DNA of 64,000 nt from Polaromonas sp. A23 (GCF_002001015.1 NZ_MUNO01000010.1:1-64000), one strand, 5' to 3'; numbered from the stretch's first letter, positions 52,920 to 63,207 are shown. Translations and numbers: made by a program. Notes: generated by a model from the letters alone, not told the origin.

Positions 52920-54112
52920 CATCCTTCAACAGCATCGCCGACCCACCTCGCCCGCAACCGGCACATGCCGGCTGGGCGCTCTGGGAAATGGGCTTTCGTC
53001 CTCTTTACCTGCTGGCCAGCGCCTTCGCGGCCCTGTCCATCGGTCTGTGGGCGCTGCAGTTCACTGGTTGGCTGGGCCGCCCTTACCTGCAAGGGCCCCT
53101 GTGGCACGCGCACGAGATGCTGTTCGGTTTTGCACTGGCCGTGGTTGTAGGTTTCCTGTTCACGGCAGGACGCAACTGGTCAAACCGCCCGACACCCACC
53201 GGCTGGCCCCTGGCTGCGCTGGCAGCTCTTTGGGTAGCTGGCCGGGTGCTGGTGCTCACGCCTTTCGGCTGGGCCGCGATGCTGGCCAATGTCGCTTTTC
53301 CCCTTGCCGCCGCCATCTCTCTCGCGATTCCTTTTATCGCCGCGCGCAATCGCCGCAACTACTTTTTTGTCGGCCTGCTGCTCATGATGTCGGCAGCCGT
53401 GCTGGGCATCCATCTGGCGCAACTCGGCGTGATTCAACTCCCGGGCTGGGTCGGCATCCAGCTCGCGCTCGATGTCATGCTGTTCATCATGGCGGTGATG
53501 GGCGGACGCGTGATTCCCATGTTCACCAACAATGGTGTGCCGGGCGCCAAGGCAACCCGCCACCCCCTGCTGGAGAAAGCCGCACTCGGCACCGTACTGG
53601 CGTTGCTGCTGGCCGACGCCATGCAGTTGCATGGTGTGTGGCTGGCCGCACTGGCCGGCCTATGCGCAGCTGCCCACCTTGTTCGCTGGAGCCTGTGGCG
53701 GCCCTGGAAAACAGCGCGCGCGCCGCTGGTCTGGGTGTTGCACGCCGCCTACCTGTGGATCCCCGTGCATCTTGCGCTGCGTGCTGCCGCAGCAGCGGGA
53801 TGGGTGGCACCCTCAGTGGCCACCCACGCACTGACAGTGGGCGCCATCGGCGGCCTCATCATCGGCATGATGACCCGCACCGCACGCGGTCACACCGGCA
53901 GGCCGTTGCGGGCCGACGGCAGCGATGTGGCTTGTTATGTTCTCATCCTGCTTGCGGCACTGGTCCGTGTGCTGGTTCCGCTGGCTGCGCCCGCCTGGAT
54001 CATGCATGCCACGCTGTGGTCGGCAGCCTTGTGGTCGGGCGGCTTCGCGCTTTATACCGTGCGTTATTGGCCGGTTTTGACACGGCCGCGCATTGACGGG
54101 CAAGCCGGCTGA
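52916..54112 (+). CDS. nnrS: NnrS-family NO-response haem/copper membrane protein
   Basis: 398 residues from ATG 52916. The family pattern EMGFRPLYLLASAFAAL, LWHAHEMLFGFALAVVVGFLFTA, MGGRVIPMFTNNGVPGAKA and GGLIIGMMTRTARGHTGRPL is clear, with twelve predicted helices. NnrS protects cells during nitrosative stress. It overlaps the preceding gene by 4 bp. The longer upstream frame is rejected. Confidence 0.92.
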   Translation: MTSFNSIADPPRPQPAHAGWALWEMGFRPLYLLASAFAALSIGLWALQFTGWLGRPYLQGPLWHAHEMLFGFALAVVVGFLFTAGRNWSNRPTPTGWPLAALAALWVAGRVLVLTPFGWAAMLANVAFPLAAAISLAIPFIAARNRRNYFFVGLLLMMSAAVLGIHLAQLGVIQLPGWVGIQLALDVMLFIMAVMGGRVIPMFTNNGVPGAKATRHPLLEKAALGTVLALLLADAMQLHGVWLAALAGLCAAAHLVRWSLWRPWKTARAPLVWVLHAAYLWIPVHLALRAAAAAGWVAPSVATHALTVGAIGGLIIGMMTRTARGHTGRPLRADGSDVACYVLILLAALVRVLVPLAAPAWIMHATLWSAALWSGGFALYTVRYWPVLTRPRIDGQAG

Positions 54113-54149
54113 CAACAGCCGCTTTGCCCGCCGGGCGCAAAATGGGTTC

Positions 54150-54995
54150 ATGAAACCACCCAAACGACTGCAATCATTGATCGAAGAAGGCCTGATCGAC
54201 ACCGTGGTGCGGCAGTTGATGAGCGGCAAGGAGGCCATGGTCTACGTCGTACGCTGCGGTGCAGACACACGCTGCGCCAAGATCTACAAGGAGGCCGACC
54301 AGCGCAGCTTCCGGCAGGCGGTGGACTACACGGAAAACCGCAAGGTCAAGAACACACGCCAGGCGCGCGCAATGGCCAAAGGCACGCGCTTTGGCCGGCA
54401 GGCGGCCGAGGCAGCCTGGCAAAGCGCTGAGGTCGATGCCCTTTACCGGCTGGCGGCCGCCGGTGTGCGTGTACCCAAACCGCACAACTTCTGCGATGGC
54501 GTGCTCCTGATGGAGCTGGTGACCGACGCCCAGGGCGACGCCGCCCCGCGCCTGAACGACGTGGAGTTCACGCCTGAGGAGGCACGCATGCACCATGCCA
54601 CGCTGCTCTCGGAAGTAGTACGCATGCTGTGCGCCGGCATTGTTCATGGAGACTTGTCGGAATTCAACGTGCTGCTGGCGGAAGATGGCCCCGTCATCAT
54701 CGACTTGCCGCAGGCGGTGGACGCCGCCGGCAACAACCACGCCAGCCGCATGCTGCTGCGCGATGTGGCCAACCTGCGCGGGTTTTTCGGTCGTTTTGCA
54801 CCCGACCTCCTGAAGACCCACTACGATCATGAGATCTGGGACTTGTATCAGCGCGGTGTGCTTCACACCGATACGGTGCTGACCGGCCGCTTCGCACACA
54901 AGACCGGTCCGGTCGACGTGGGCGGCGTGCTGGGAGAAATCGACGATGCACGCGCAGAGGAAGCAGCGCGCCGGGTCCGGATGCAGTCGCTGTAG
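54150..54995 (+). CDS. RIO1-like serine protein kinase (PA4780 type)
   Basis: 281 residues from MKPPKRLQSLIEEGLIDTVV. Kinase motifs in the RIO form: GKEAMVYVV nucleotide region, KIYKEADQRSFRQAVDYTENRKV, catalytic HGDLSEFNVLLAEDG, and metal-binding IDLPQAVDAAGN. Bacterial RIO-type kinases are not well characterised. It lies on the same strand after nnrS but starts 37 bp later and may be separate. Confidence 0.88.
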   Translation: MKPPKRLQSLIEEGLIDTVVRQLMSGKEAMVYVVRCGADTRCAKIYKEADQRSFRQAVDYTENRKVKNTRQARAMAKGTRFGRQAAEAAWQSAEVDALYRLAAAGVRVPKPHNFCDGVLLMELVTDAQGDAAPRLNDVEFTPEEARMHHATLLSEVVRMLCAGIVHGDLSEFNVLLAEDGPVIIDLPQAVDAAGNNHASRMLLRDVANLRGFFGRFAPDLLKTHYDHEIWDLYQRGVLHTDTVLTGRFAHKTGPVDVGGVLGEIDDARAEEAARRVRMQSL

Positions 54996-55086
54996 GCACC
55001 CGGAGGCGCCGGCGGACAGACAGGCGCATGTATTTCGTGTACGGTGGTCAGGAAAGGTCGTACACCTCGTGTGCGCAAGGCCCACC

Positions 55087-55717
55087 ATGAACAACCCCCA
55101 CCACACCCCCCGAACCTTTGGCGACCGCTTCGCTTACGCCTTTGTCCGCTTCCTGCGGTTCTTTGCCGACCTGTTTTTTGCCAAACGCTACGGCCACCGG
55201 GCCATCGTGCTGGAAACCGTGGCTGCAGTCCCCGGCATGGTCGGAGCCACACTGACGCATCTGCGCTGCCTACGCCGCATCGAGGATGACAGAGGGTGGA
55301 TACGCCACGCTGATGGACGAGGCCGAAAACGAGCGCATGCACTTGATGACCTTTATCGAGATCGCGCAGCCCAACTGGTTCGAGCGCGGGCTCGTCATCT
55401 TTGTGCAGGGGTTTTTCTACAACGCCTATTTTCTGCTGTACCTGATCGCTCCAGGTGTCGCGCATCGGGTGGTCGGTTACTTCGAGGAAGAGGCCTATAC
55501 CAGCTACACCAACTACCTGGAACTGATCGACTCGGGTGCACATGCCAACGTCCCCGCGCCCCAGATCGCCAAGAACTACTGGAAGCTGCCTGCTGACGCC
55601 ACGCTGCGTGATGTGGTGCTGGCTGTGCGTGAAGACGAAGCGGGCCACCGTGACGTGAACCACGGTTTTGCCAATGAACTGCACGGCGGCGGTGCGCCGC
55701 GCCACGCCACCAGTTGA
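55087..55717 (+). pseudogene. aox: Alternative oxidase (AOX) interrupted by a frameshift
   Basis: The N-terminal part reads in one frame (MNNPHHTPRTFGDRFAYAF ... [11 protein letters not shown]) and the rest in another ([16 protein letters not shown]...). A single extra base, best placed in the CC at 55305-55306, would join them as [13 protein letters not shown], a typical AOX junction giving ~209 residues. All six diiron ligands are present across the two parts ([27 protein letters not shown]). AOX oxidises quinol directly to water and is NO-resistant. A real mutation or a sequence error are both possible. Confidence 0.85.
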
Positions 55718-55746
55718 GGACAGCCCGCCAGGGTAAAACTCAAGCC

Positions 55747-57627
55747 TTAGAGCAGCAAGGCGTTGACCCGCTTCACATAGGCCGCCGGGTCATCCGGTAG
55801 CCCGCCCTCGGCCAGCAAGGCCTGGTCAAACAGGATGTGGGCGAGATCGTCGAAATGCTCGCTGCCCTCAAGCTTTTTCACCAGCGGATGCTGGGCATTG
55901 ATTTCCAGGATGGGCTTGACCTCAGGCGCGGCCTGGCCGGCCTGCTTGAGCATGCGGGCCAGTTGCGTGGACATGTCGCCGTCCTGTACCACCAGGCAAG
56001 CCGGTGAGTCGACCAGGCGCGTGGTGGCGCGTACGTCCTTGGCCTTGTCTTTCAGCGTCTCCTTGAGTTTGTCGAGGACAGGCTTGAACTGGGTTTGCGC
56101 TTCTTCGGCAGCTTTTTTCTCGTCTTCGTCCTGCAGCTTGCCCAGATCTACCGCACCCTTGGCCACCGATTGCAGCGGTGTGCCGTCAAACTCGTGCAGG
56201 TAATTCAGCGCCCACTCGTCCACGCGGTCGGTCATGAGCAGCACTTCAATGCCTTTCTTGCGGAAGATCTCGAGCTGCGGGCTGTTGTTGCCGGCGGCCT
56301 GGGTGTCGGCCGTGATGAAGTAAATCGCGTCCTGGCCGTCCTTCATACGGGCCTTGTAGTCGGCAAAACTGACCGTCGTGGTGTCGGTGGTTGAACTTGC
56401 AAAACGCAGCAACTTGGCCAGCCGGTCACGGTTGGCAAAATCTTCACCTAGCCCTTCCTTGAGGACGGCGCCAAACTCGGCGTAAAAGGTTGCGAACTTT
56501 TCCGGCTCGTTGGCGGCCAGGTCTTCGATCATGGACAACACGCGCTTGGTACAGCCTTCACGGATGGCCTTGACGGCGCGGCTTTCCTGCAGCAACTCGC
56601 GCGAAACGTTCAGCGGCAGATCTGATGAATCGACCACGCCCTTGACGAAGCGCAGGTAGGTAGGCAGCAAGGCCTGCGCATCGTCCATGATGAACACACG
56701 TTTGACATACAGCTTGACGCCGGCCGCCTTGTCGCGGTTGAACAAATCCATCGGCGCCTTGGCCGGGATGTACAGCAACTGCGTGTACTCGGTGGAACCT
56801 TCGACGCGATTGTGCGTGCTGGCCAGCGGCGGCTGGCTGTCGTAACTGATCTGTTTGTAGAACTCGTCGTACTGTTCCTGGGTGATGTCTTTTTTTGCGC
56901 GCGACCAGAGCGCCGCAGCCTGGTTCACCGTTTCCCATTCATCCGTGGTGACCATTTCGCCGGGTTGGTCGTTTTCGCCTTCCTTCCACTCCTCTTTCTT
57001 CATCAGGATGGGCAGGGAAATATGGTCGGAGTATTTGCTGATGATGCTTTTGAGCTTCCAGGTGTTCAGGTACTCGGTAGCATCGTCCTTCAGATGCAGG
57101 ATGACGCTGGTGCCACGCTGTGCCCGTTCGATGGTCTCAACCTCGAAATCACCGGTACCTGCACTGGTCCAGCGCACAGCTTCGCCAGCGGGCAAGCCGG
57201 CGCGACGGCTTTCAACCGTGATCTTGTCGGCCACGATGAAACCCGAATAGAAGCCGACGCCAAACTGGCCGATCAATTGCGCGTCGTTTTTCTGGTCGCC
57301 GGACAGCTTGGACATGAAATCACGCGTACCGCTCTTGGCGATGGTGCCCAGATGCTCCACGGCTTCGATCTGCGACAGGCCGATGCCGTTGTCGGTGATG
57401 GTCAGGGTTTTGGCCGCTTTGTCGAAGCCGACACGCACTTCCAGATTGGGTGCGTCTTCGTACAGCGCGGCGTTGTTCAGGCCTTCGAAACGCAGCTTGT
57501 CGCAGGCATCCGAGGCGTTGGAGATCAGCTCACGCAGAAAAATATCGGGATTGGAATACAGCGAATGGGTGACGAGGTTCAGCAGCTGGGCTACTTCAGC
57601 CTGGAAGGATAGGGTTTGTTTGCTCAT
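55747..57627 (-). CDS. htpG: Chaperone HtpG (Hsp90 family)
   Basis: 626 residues. GHKL ATPase motifs: [54 protein letters not shown], and the middle-domain [16 protein letters not shown] region. The C-terminal dimerisation domain ends VKRVNALLL. Length and motifs are full. The promoter upstream looks sigma32-type, so heat induction is expected. Confidence 0.96.
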   Translation of the reverse strand: MSKQTLSFQAEVAQLLNLVTHSLYSNPDIFLRELISNASDACDKLRFEGLNNAALYEDAPNLEVRVGFDKAAKTLTITDNGIGLSQIEAVEHLGTIAKSGTRDFMSKLSGDQKNDAQLIGQFGVGFYSGFIVADKITVESRRAGLPAGEAVRWTSAGTGDFEVETIERAQRGTSVILHLKDDATEYLNTWKLKSIISKYSDHISLPILMKKEEWKEGENDQPGEMVTTDEWETVNQAAALWSRAKKDITQEQYDEFYKQISYDSQPPLASTHNRVEGSTEYTQLLYIPAKAPMDLFNRDKAAGVKLYVKRVFIMDDAQALLPTYLRFVKGVVDSSDLPLNVSRELLQESRAVKAIREGCTKRVLSMIEDLAANEPEKFATFYAEFGAVLKEGLGEDFANRDRLAKLLRFASSTTDTTTVSFADYKARMKDGQDAIYFITADTQAAGNNSPQLEIFRKKGIEVLLMTDRVDEWALNYLHEFDGTPLQSVAKGAVDLGKLQDEDEKKAAEEAQTQFKPVLDKLKETLKDKAKDVRATTRLVDSPACLVVQDGDMSTQLARMLKQAGQAAPEVKPILEINAQHPLVKKLEGSEHFDDLAHILFDQALLAEGGLPDDPAAYVKRVNALLL

Positions 57628-57672
57628 GGTCTCGGTTCTTGAAATTCGGGGAATAAACGAAACGCCTCTGGA

Positions 57673-57699
57673 ATTAGGGGCGTTTTCGCCTGTTTCAAG
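57673..57699 (-). promoter_or_regulatory. Sigma32-type heat-shock promoter of htpG
   Basis: On the minus strand a perfect -35 CTTGAAA (57699-57693), a 12-bp spacer, and -10 CCCCTAAT (57680-57673; consensus CCCCATNT) lie 46-72 bp upstream of the htpG start. Confidence 0.7.
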
Positions 57700-57746
57700 A
57701 CCCGATTATCGCGGGTGCCCGGATGACGCGGCCCGCGACTGCCCAT

Positions 57747-57772
57747 AAAAAAAACGGCCTCTTGCGAGGCCG
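57747..57772 (-). terminator. Rho-independent terminator after the DUF4148 gene
   Basis: Read on the minus strand: CGGCCTC, loop GCAA, GAGGCCG, then eight T (57754-57747). It lies 48 bp after the DUF4148 stop. Confidence 0.92.
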
Positions 57773-57819
57773 CTTCCGGGCATGGCGCACGTCCGGGAGC
57801 AAGCCCCGGAACCAAACCA

Positions 57820-58191
57820 TTACATATTGACAAACCGATCGCTGTAGTCGCCTGCGTTGAGCACGGCATATTCGCCGTTGCTACGGGCAGCAGACAATTC
57901 AGCCTGAACTTCGGCGCGGGTCTTGACTGATTGTGTGGCTTGCAAGGCGAAAGCGTCGCGATATTCGCTGCCAACGGTCAGGGCCGAGTATTCGCCGCTG
58001 GTACGGGCTGCGGCCAGTTCTGCACGAACCTGGTCGCGCGACTTGAGCGATTGGCTGGTGTAAGCAACAACGACATCGCCGTAGTTGCCGCCGGACTGAA
58101 CCGGGTACTGGCCGCCGGATTGTGCGAATGCGCTGCCTGCAGCGAGGGTGGCTAGAGTAAGGACGACTGCGAAAGAAGAAGACTTGTTCAT
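57820..58191 (-). CDS. DUF4148 secreted protein
   Basis: 123 residues from ATG 58191. The signal peptide MNKSSSFAVVLTLATLAAGS AFA is likely cut after AFA. The mature part has two copies of a ~45-residue unit (QSLKSRDQVRAELAAARTSG EYSAL and QSVKTRAEVQAELSAARSNG EYAVL), the DUF4148 pattern of Burkholderiales. Function is unknown; periplasmic or secreted. The upstream extension to 58281 is rejected. A terminator follows. Confidence 0.85.
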   Translation of the reverse strand: MNKSSSFAVVLTLATLAAGSAFAQSGGQYPVQSGGNYGDVVVAYTSQSLKSRDQVRAELAAARTSGEYSALTVGSEYRDAFALQATQSVKTRAEVQAELSAARSNGEYAVLNAGDYSDRFVNM

Positions 58192-58349
58192 GATGATGAC
58201 CTTTTCAGTGAGTGGTAAAAAAAACCGGAAGTTCGGCTGGGGCCCGGCTCTTTCAAGCTCAAACTTCAACCGTGACCTCACTGTATTTGGGGCAAATTAG
58301 GCGACCATGAGTGAAGTCTTAGCTGAGAATGAGGACAGCGAAAACCGCC

Positions 58350-59708
58350 TCACAACACCTCGACCCGCGCCACCAGGCCGCTGCGGTCATCACGATTGCG
58401 CAGGCTGATGCGCATGCCGCAGCGCTGTGCAGCCGCCTGCGCAATGGAAAGGCCCAGGCCGCTGCCGCGCACATCGCTTCCGGCGACGCGGTAGAAACGG
58501 TCGAACACCCGGCCCAGCAGCTCGGGGGGAATGCCCGGGCCGGTATCCACCACCTCGATGGCCAGGCGGCCCTCCTTGCTCATGATGCGCACATCCACCA
58601 CACCGCCATCGGGGCTGTAGCGCAAGGCGTTCTCGATCAAGTTGTCCACCACGCTGCGCAAATCACCGCTTTGGCATCGAAGCAATGCCTCGCCCACGGG
58701 CTGTCCGGAATCTTCCAGCCCCAGATCGATGTTGCGCTGGTCAGCCAGGGCAATCAGTGTGTTGATGCTGTCGTGGACCACCTGATGCACATTCACGGAA
58801 ACGGGCACTACTTCGCTGCCTGTCCACTCTTGCCGCGACAGTTTGAGGAGCTGGTCCACCAGCCGCTGCGCACGCTGTACACCGGCTTCCAGCTGGGCAA
58901 AGCGTTGCGCCGGCGGGCCGGCAGCAAAGTCGCCGCGCAAGTTCTCCAGCTGCAGGCTCACCGCCGTGATGGGTGTACGCAGCTCGTGTGCGGCGTCCTG
59001 CACAAAGCGGCGCTGGTTCGCAAAGGCATCACGCAGCCGTGTCAGAAGGCTGTTGAAAGAGACGACCAGCGGTGCAATTTCCTGCGGCACCCGGTCCAGC
59101 GGCAGCTCGGCAATGCTGTGTTCGTCCTGCGCCGCGGCCTGGCGTGCGATGTCGCCAATGGCACGCGACATGATGGCCGCCACACACCAGAGGACAAAGG
59201 CCGAAAGCGGCAGCAAGATGATCACCGGCAAAATCGCGGTGCCGGCCCGCTCGGCGGCCAGGTGGCGGCGGAACTCGCCGCTTTGCAACACCTGCACGCG
59301 GCGCGAACCCGAAGCCTCGTTCACCGGCGTGGTGTAGATGCGCCAGCGCTTATCGTTGACCTTGACGTCATGGAACCCACTTTCCGGCTGCAGGCTGAGA
59401 GCCAGTGCAGGCGAAGAGTTAGACCGGGCGCGACCATTCGCATCGAACACCTGCACCACATAACTGCCCCATTTGTGGATCTGCTCGCCCGTTAGCGCCG
59501 GCAACGCCACATCCTGCTCCTGCGCAGCCATGGACTCGGCGATCAGCTCCATCTGGTTGTCCATGAAGGTGGCCACCATATGGTTGTAGGACCAGTAGGC
59601 AAAACCGGCCGACGCCGCGCCCACCAGCAAAAACACCGGCAGCAGCCACAGCAGCAACGCGCGGCGCAGAGAACACAGCCGGCCTGCCGGGAAGACGTGG
59701 ATCATCAT
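58350..59708 (-). CDS. Sensor histidine kinase (QseC-like)
   Basis: 452 residues. N-terminal membrane segment ([21 protein letters not shown]), periplasmic domain to ~165, second membrane segment, HAMP, phosphoacceptor H-box ([21 protein letters not shown]), and HATPase N-box and G-boxes ([50 protein letters not shown]). The start overlaps the response regulator stop (ATGA). The signal is unknown; QseC/PmrB-type similarity is an impression. Confidence 0.9.
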   Translation of the reverse strand: MMIHVFPAGRLCSLRRALLLWLLPVFLLVGAASAGFAYWSYNHMVATFMDNQMELIAESMAAQEQDVALPALTGEQIHKWGSYVVQVFDANGRARSNSSPALALSLQPESGFHDVKVNDKRWRIYTTPVNEASGSRRVQVLQSGEFRRHLAAERAGTAILPVIILLPLSAFVLWCVAAIMSRAIGDIARQAAAQDEHSIAELPLDRVPQEIAPLVVSFNSLLTRLRDAFANQRRFVQDAAHELRTPITAVSLQLENLRGDFAAGPPAQRFAQLEAGVQRAQRLVDQLLKLSRQEWTGSEVVPVSVNVHQVVHDSINTLIALADQRNIDLGLEDSGQPVGEALLRCQSGDLRSVVDNLIENALRYSPDGGVVDVRIMSKEGRLAIEVVDTGPGIPPELLGRVFDRFYRVAGSDVRGSGLGLSIAQAAAQRCGMRISLRNRDDRSGLVARVEVL

Positions 59709-60397
59709 GCCGAGTCTCCAGCGCCGGAAGAAGCCGTCGGCGTGCCGGTGATACGCCAGCCCAGGCCACGCACATTGCGGATGACGTCCGCGCCCAGCTT
59801 CTTGCGCATGCCATGAATCAATACGTCCACCGCATTGCTCATGACTTCTTCACCCCAGCCGTAAATGCGGTTTTCGAGCTGGTCACGCGAGAGGATGGCA
59901 CCCGGCCTTTCCAGCAAGGCGTGAAGCAGTGCGTACTCCCGTGCAGACAGTGCCGACTGCTCTCCATTGACCATCACCTCGCGCGTGGTGAGGTCGAGTT
60001 GCACCACGCCATTGCCGATGACGGAATGCGGGCTGCCGTCACGCCGCCGGATCACGGCGCGCATGCGTGCAAGCAGTTCGCGAAATTCATACGGTTTGAC
60101 CAAGTAGTCGTCCGCGCCCAGGTCCAGCCCGGTAATGCGGTCATCCAGCCCGTCCCGCGCGGTCAGCACCAGCACCGGCGTGGCGTCGCCGCGGGTGCGG
60201 GCGTGGCGCAATACTTCGACGCCGTCGCGTTTGGGCAGGCCCAGGTCCAGCAGCACGCAGGCGTAGGCCCCGTCGGCCAGCGCGCTTTGCGCCAGCATGC
60301 CGTCGCGTACCCAATCCACCGACCAGCCATTGGTCTCCAGCGCCTGCTGCAGGCTGCGGCCAATCATGTCGTCGTCTTCGACCAGCAGAACACGCAT
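59705..60397 (-). CDS. OmpR-family response regulator
   Basis: 230 residues. Receiver with Asp51 (VLLDLGLPKRDG), acidic pair near residue 8 (EDDDM), Lys in YLVKPYEFRELLARM, and a C-terminal winged helix (LSAREYALLHALLERPGAIL ... DVLIHGMRKKLGADVIRNVRGLGWRI). It pairs with the downstream kinase (4-bp overlap) and overlaps the preceding gene by one base (TGATG). Confidence 0.93.
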   Translation of the reverse strand: MRVLLVEDDDMIGRSLQQALETNGWSVDWVRDGMLAQSALADGAYACVLLDLGLPKRDGVEVLRHARTRGDATPVLVLTARDGLDDRITGLDLGADDYLVKPYEFRELLARMRAVIRRRDGSPHSVIGNGVVQLDLTTREVMVNGEQSALSAREYALLHALLERPGAILSRDQLENRIYGWGEEVMSNAVDVLIHGMRKKLGADVIRNVRGLGWRITGTPTASSGAGDSA

Positions 60398-60786
60398 CAG
60401 GCCTCCCAGCGCCGGGGAATCCGGCCGTCCCAGCGGGCCTGCTGCCGGGCCGCCTGCAACAACAGCACGCCGGCAAACAGCAATGCGGCCATACCAGCCA
60501 GGTTGAGATAGAAGGCACTCATTGCGCTAAAGCCAGGCGTGGCCAGCGCAATGCCGACAAAGCCGGCCTGGCTGAGCAGCCCCGTCGCAACAGCCACAGG
60601 ACGAATCGCCCGGAAGAACACGGCGCCGAACAGCGCCGCAGCCAGCAAGGCAATCAGAAACTGGTAGTGCAGCAGCACGGGCATCGCCGTACCGTCGGCG
60701 GGTGGCAGCGCCAGCAGGACCAGCAGGGCGCTCACACCGACGGCGAGCAGGATGGCACGGGCGATACGTTCGGGAAAGGTGTCCAT
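60397..60786 (-). CDS. Small inner-membrane protein upstream of a two-component pair
   Basis: 129 residues with four hydrophobic segments (AILLAVGVSALLVLLALPP, YQFLIALLAAALFGAVFF, GLLSQAGFVGIALATPGF, AGMAALLFAGVLLLQA) and a short basic tail. I do not recognise a family. Coupled by TGATG to the response regulator, it may be an accessory or signal component of this system, which is inference. Confidence 0.75.
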   Translation of the reverse strand: MDTFPERIARAILLAVGVSALLVLLALPPADGTAMPVLLHYQFLIALLAAALFGAVFFRAIRPVAVATGLLSQAGFVGIALATPGFSAMSAFYLNLAGMAALLFAGVLLLQAARQQARWDGRIPRRWEA

Positions 60787-60843
60787 GGCTTGCAGGATGT
60801 GGTGGTGGAACCTGTATCTTCGCTGACCTGAATTAGCCTTGAA

Positions 60844-62175
60844 TTAGGTTGCGGACGCTCCATCTGAGCCCAGCCAGCGCTTGAGCTGGCCATAAACCGC
60901 CGGACTGTGCAGCAGGGCCATATGGCCGGTTTCCACTGCGATCCACTGCCGATCGGGCGGAAACGCCAGCTGGCGCGCGGGCTCCGTATGCTGGCCCAGT
61001 GCGCTGGACAAGGGCACCAGACCGTCACCCAGCACCTCGTCGATCTTGCGCTCTTGCCCGGCCGCGGCAGGGGCCGCACCGAGGGTTGCGGCCACCGCAA
61101 AGCAAGCAACACCGTCCGGCAAAGCCAAGGGCTGGCGGGCATCCACACCGCTGGCGAAGCGATCCATGTCCTGCCAGTCCGCCGGCAACACGTTGCCGTG
61201 GCGCAGGTCGGTGATACCCGCGCTGCGGATCTGCCCTATCTGGGCAAATGGCCGCGTGACCGGATTGCTGCCCAGCACGGTGTCCACCCAGTTCCCGACT
61301 TTTTCCAGCGGTGCACCGTGATGCGGCGTACCAAGAAACACCAGGTTCCGGAGCCGGCCCAGCCAATGCAGCTCTCGGGAAGCCGCGCTGTGGCAGGCAC
61401 TGCGCGCCACCAGGCCGCCCATGCTGTGGGTCAGCAAGGTGAGTTCTTCGACCGGCTGCGGCCAGGCCTGCAGCAAGGCTTCGAGCAGCGCGGCGAATTG
61501 CCCGCCATTGACCGAGGTGTGCAGGCCGGTGTTGTAGTGCAGGTAAACCGGGGTGTAGCCCAGCTCCCGGGCCTGCTGACCGTAGTCCTGCACTCCCACC
61601 GGCGTCTCGCTGCGCCACTGCAGATCGTTCATGCACAGGCCGTGAACAAGCACCAGAATTTTTCCGGTGATGCCTGGCAGTTGCCGCGCCAATGCGGCCT
61701 TGTCCAGCAGCAGGGTCTGGCCTTCGTGGCGCAGGCTCATCGAGATAGCCAGTGGATTGGCGGTGTCCAGCAACTGGTCTCCAAGCACGCCGTTGAGCGC
61801 GGACAGCAGGGCCTCGCGCTGGGGCGACGAGGCCTGCGGCGACTCGCGAGGCGCCACACGTGACAACACGGCCTCAACAGTGCCACCAGTCAACCGGGTG
61901 ATGCCCTTGACCGCGCCATAGACCAGCCCGGTGATGCCCCGCTTGTTGACGCCCGACGCGCCGGCCGTGCGGTCCACAAAACGCTGGCCAGCCGGACCAA
62001 AAGGCGCAGCGACAGTTTTATAAACGTTGCCCTGTACTTTTTCGACCAATTCAGTAATGCCCAGCGTACCCCGCGTGGCGAGTTGCGCCAGGCCCTGAAT
62101 ATCGGAAGCATGCAGGTGGCTGCGCAGCTCGTTCAGCGAGGGCAACCGGGGCCGGCGCGGCGGTGGAATAGTCAT
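60844..62175 (-). CDS. Alpha/beta-hydrolase, lipase-like (PGAP1-like)
   Basis: 443 residues from MTIPPPRRPRLPSLNELRSH; 12 more upstream residues are possible but unconserved. Oxyanion-hole ILVLVHGLCMND, nucleophile elbow LLTHSMGGLVARS, and a late acidic/His region (GDGLVPLSS ... ETGHMALLHSPAVY) support a catalytic triad. The N-terminal ~150 residues are helical and of unknown role. No signal peptide; likely cytoplasmic or membrane-associated. Confidence 0.83.
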   Translation of the reverse strand: MTIPPPRRPRLPSLNELRSHLHASDIQGLAQLATRGTLGITELVEKVQGNVYKTVAAPFGPAGQRFVDRTAGASGVNKRGITGLVYGAVKGITRLTGGTVEAVLSRVAPRESPQASSPQREALLSALNGVLGDQLLDTANPLAISMSLRHEGQTLLLDKAALARQLPGITGKILVLVHGLCMNDLQWRSETPVGVQDYGQQARELGYTPVYLHYNTGLHTSVNGGQFAALLEALLQAWPQPVEELTLLTHSMGGLVARSACHSAASRELHWLGRLRNLVFLGTPHHGAPLEKVGNWVDTVLGSNPVTRPFAQIGQIRSAGITDLRHGNVLPADWQDMDRFASGVDARQPLALPDGVACFAVAATLGAAPAAAGQERKIDEVLGDGLVPLSSALGQHTEPARQLAFPPDRQWIAVETGHMALLHSPAVYGQLKRWLGSDGASAT

Positions 62176-62234
62176 ACAGGCATTGTCGCGGCCGGCAAGG
62201 CGCACGTCCATGGGACGGGTTTTAGCCAGTTTTA

Positions 62235-62294
62235 TGAAAGAAAAGTGACTCTAGCCCAATGAATTCGTGCGCCACTAGCTCTTAAAACAATAGC
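62235..62294 (-). repeat. Dispersed intergenic repeat, inverted copy
   Basis: On the minus strand GCTATTGTTTTAAGAGCTAG is followed by TGGCGCACG and GGGCTAGAGTC, the family order. It lies between the rluF-like gene stop and the hydrolase start. Confidence 0.65.
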
Positions 62295-62303
62295 GAATGA
62301 AAC

Positions 62304-63143
62304 CTAGAAGCGTTCGTGCGGAGCCAGGTAGCGCCACTGGCCCACAGGCAAATGGCCCAGGTTGACCATGCCGATGCGTACCCGTTTGAGCCCGGTCACA
62401 AACAGGCCGACCTGCTCGCACATGCGGCGGATCTGCCGCTTTTTGCCTTCCTTGAGCACAAAACGCAGTTGCTCCGGGTTTTGCCATTCGACGCGCGCCG
62501 GCTTCAGGGCCTCGCCATCCAGGCTCAGTCCGTGGCGCAGCTGGGCGAGTTTCTCTGGCGGAAACACGGCCTGCACATTGGCTGTTTCCGCACCATAGCT
62601 GACACGCACCAGATATTCCTTTTCAATCTCCGAGTCTTCACCAATCAGCTGGCGCGCGACGCGGCCGTCCTGCGTGAGCACCAGCAGGCCGATGGAGTCG
62701 ATGTCGAGCCGGCCGGCCGGTGCCAGGCCGCGCAACTGCTCGTGGCCCCAGCGCATGCGGCTGTTGCACTCGCGCCAGCGGTTCTGCGGCTGCACCAGCA
62801 CCACCGCAGGCTCGTGGCCGTCTTCGGCCTGGCCGCTGACATAACCCACCGGCTTGTTGATCAGGATGGTGACCTGCTGGCGTTGCTGCTGCTCGGCTTC
62901 GCGCGCCACCTCGATGCGCGCATTTGCCGCCACCGGCTGCCCCATCACTGCCGGCTGGCCATCCACACGCACCCAGCCGCGTGCAATCCAGTCATCGGCC
63001 TCTCGGCGCGAACACATGCCAAGTTCGGCCATGCGTTTGTTCAGTCGGACTGTCAATGCCGGAGCGCCCGGGGCCGCCACGGCTTTGGGAATGCGCACCG
63101 CAGCGCCAAGGGCGGGAGATTTGGGGGAGGTGGGTTCTGCCAT
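62304..63143 (-). CDS. rluF: 23S rRNA pseudouridine synthase, RluF-like
   Basis: 279 residues. S4 RNA-binding domain ([21 protein letters not shown]), catalytic motif with Asp147 ([19 protein letters not shown]), and [38 protein letters not shown], the RluF-type C-terminal part. The N-terminal ~30 residues are an Ala/Pro-rich extension. The closest match I recall is RluF (U2604 in 23S rRNA); RluB/E is less likely. Confidence 0.85.
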   Translation of the reverse strand: MAEPTSPKSPALGAAVRIPKAVAAPGAPALTVRLNKRMAELGMCSRREADDWIARGWVRVDGQPAVMGQPVAANARIEVAREAEQQQRQQVTILINKPVGYVSGQAEDGHEPAVVLVQPQNRWRECNSRMRWGHEQLRGLAPAGRLDIDSIGLLVLTQDGRVARQLIGEDSEIEKEYLVRVSYGAETANVQAVFPPEKLAQLRHGLSLDGEALKPARVEWQNPEQLRFVLKEGKKRQIRRMCEQVGLFVTGLKRVRIGMVNLGHLPVGQWRYLAPHERF

Positions 63144-63207
63144 GAAGAGTCCATTTTAGGACGGGATCACCCAACGCGGCACCACCGGCGGATCAGTGCA
63201 ACTGCTG

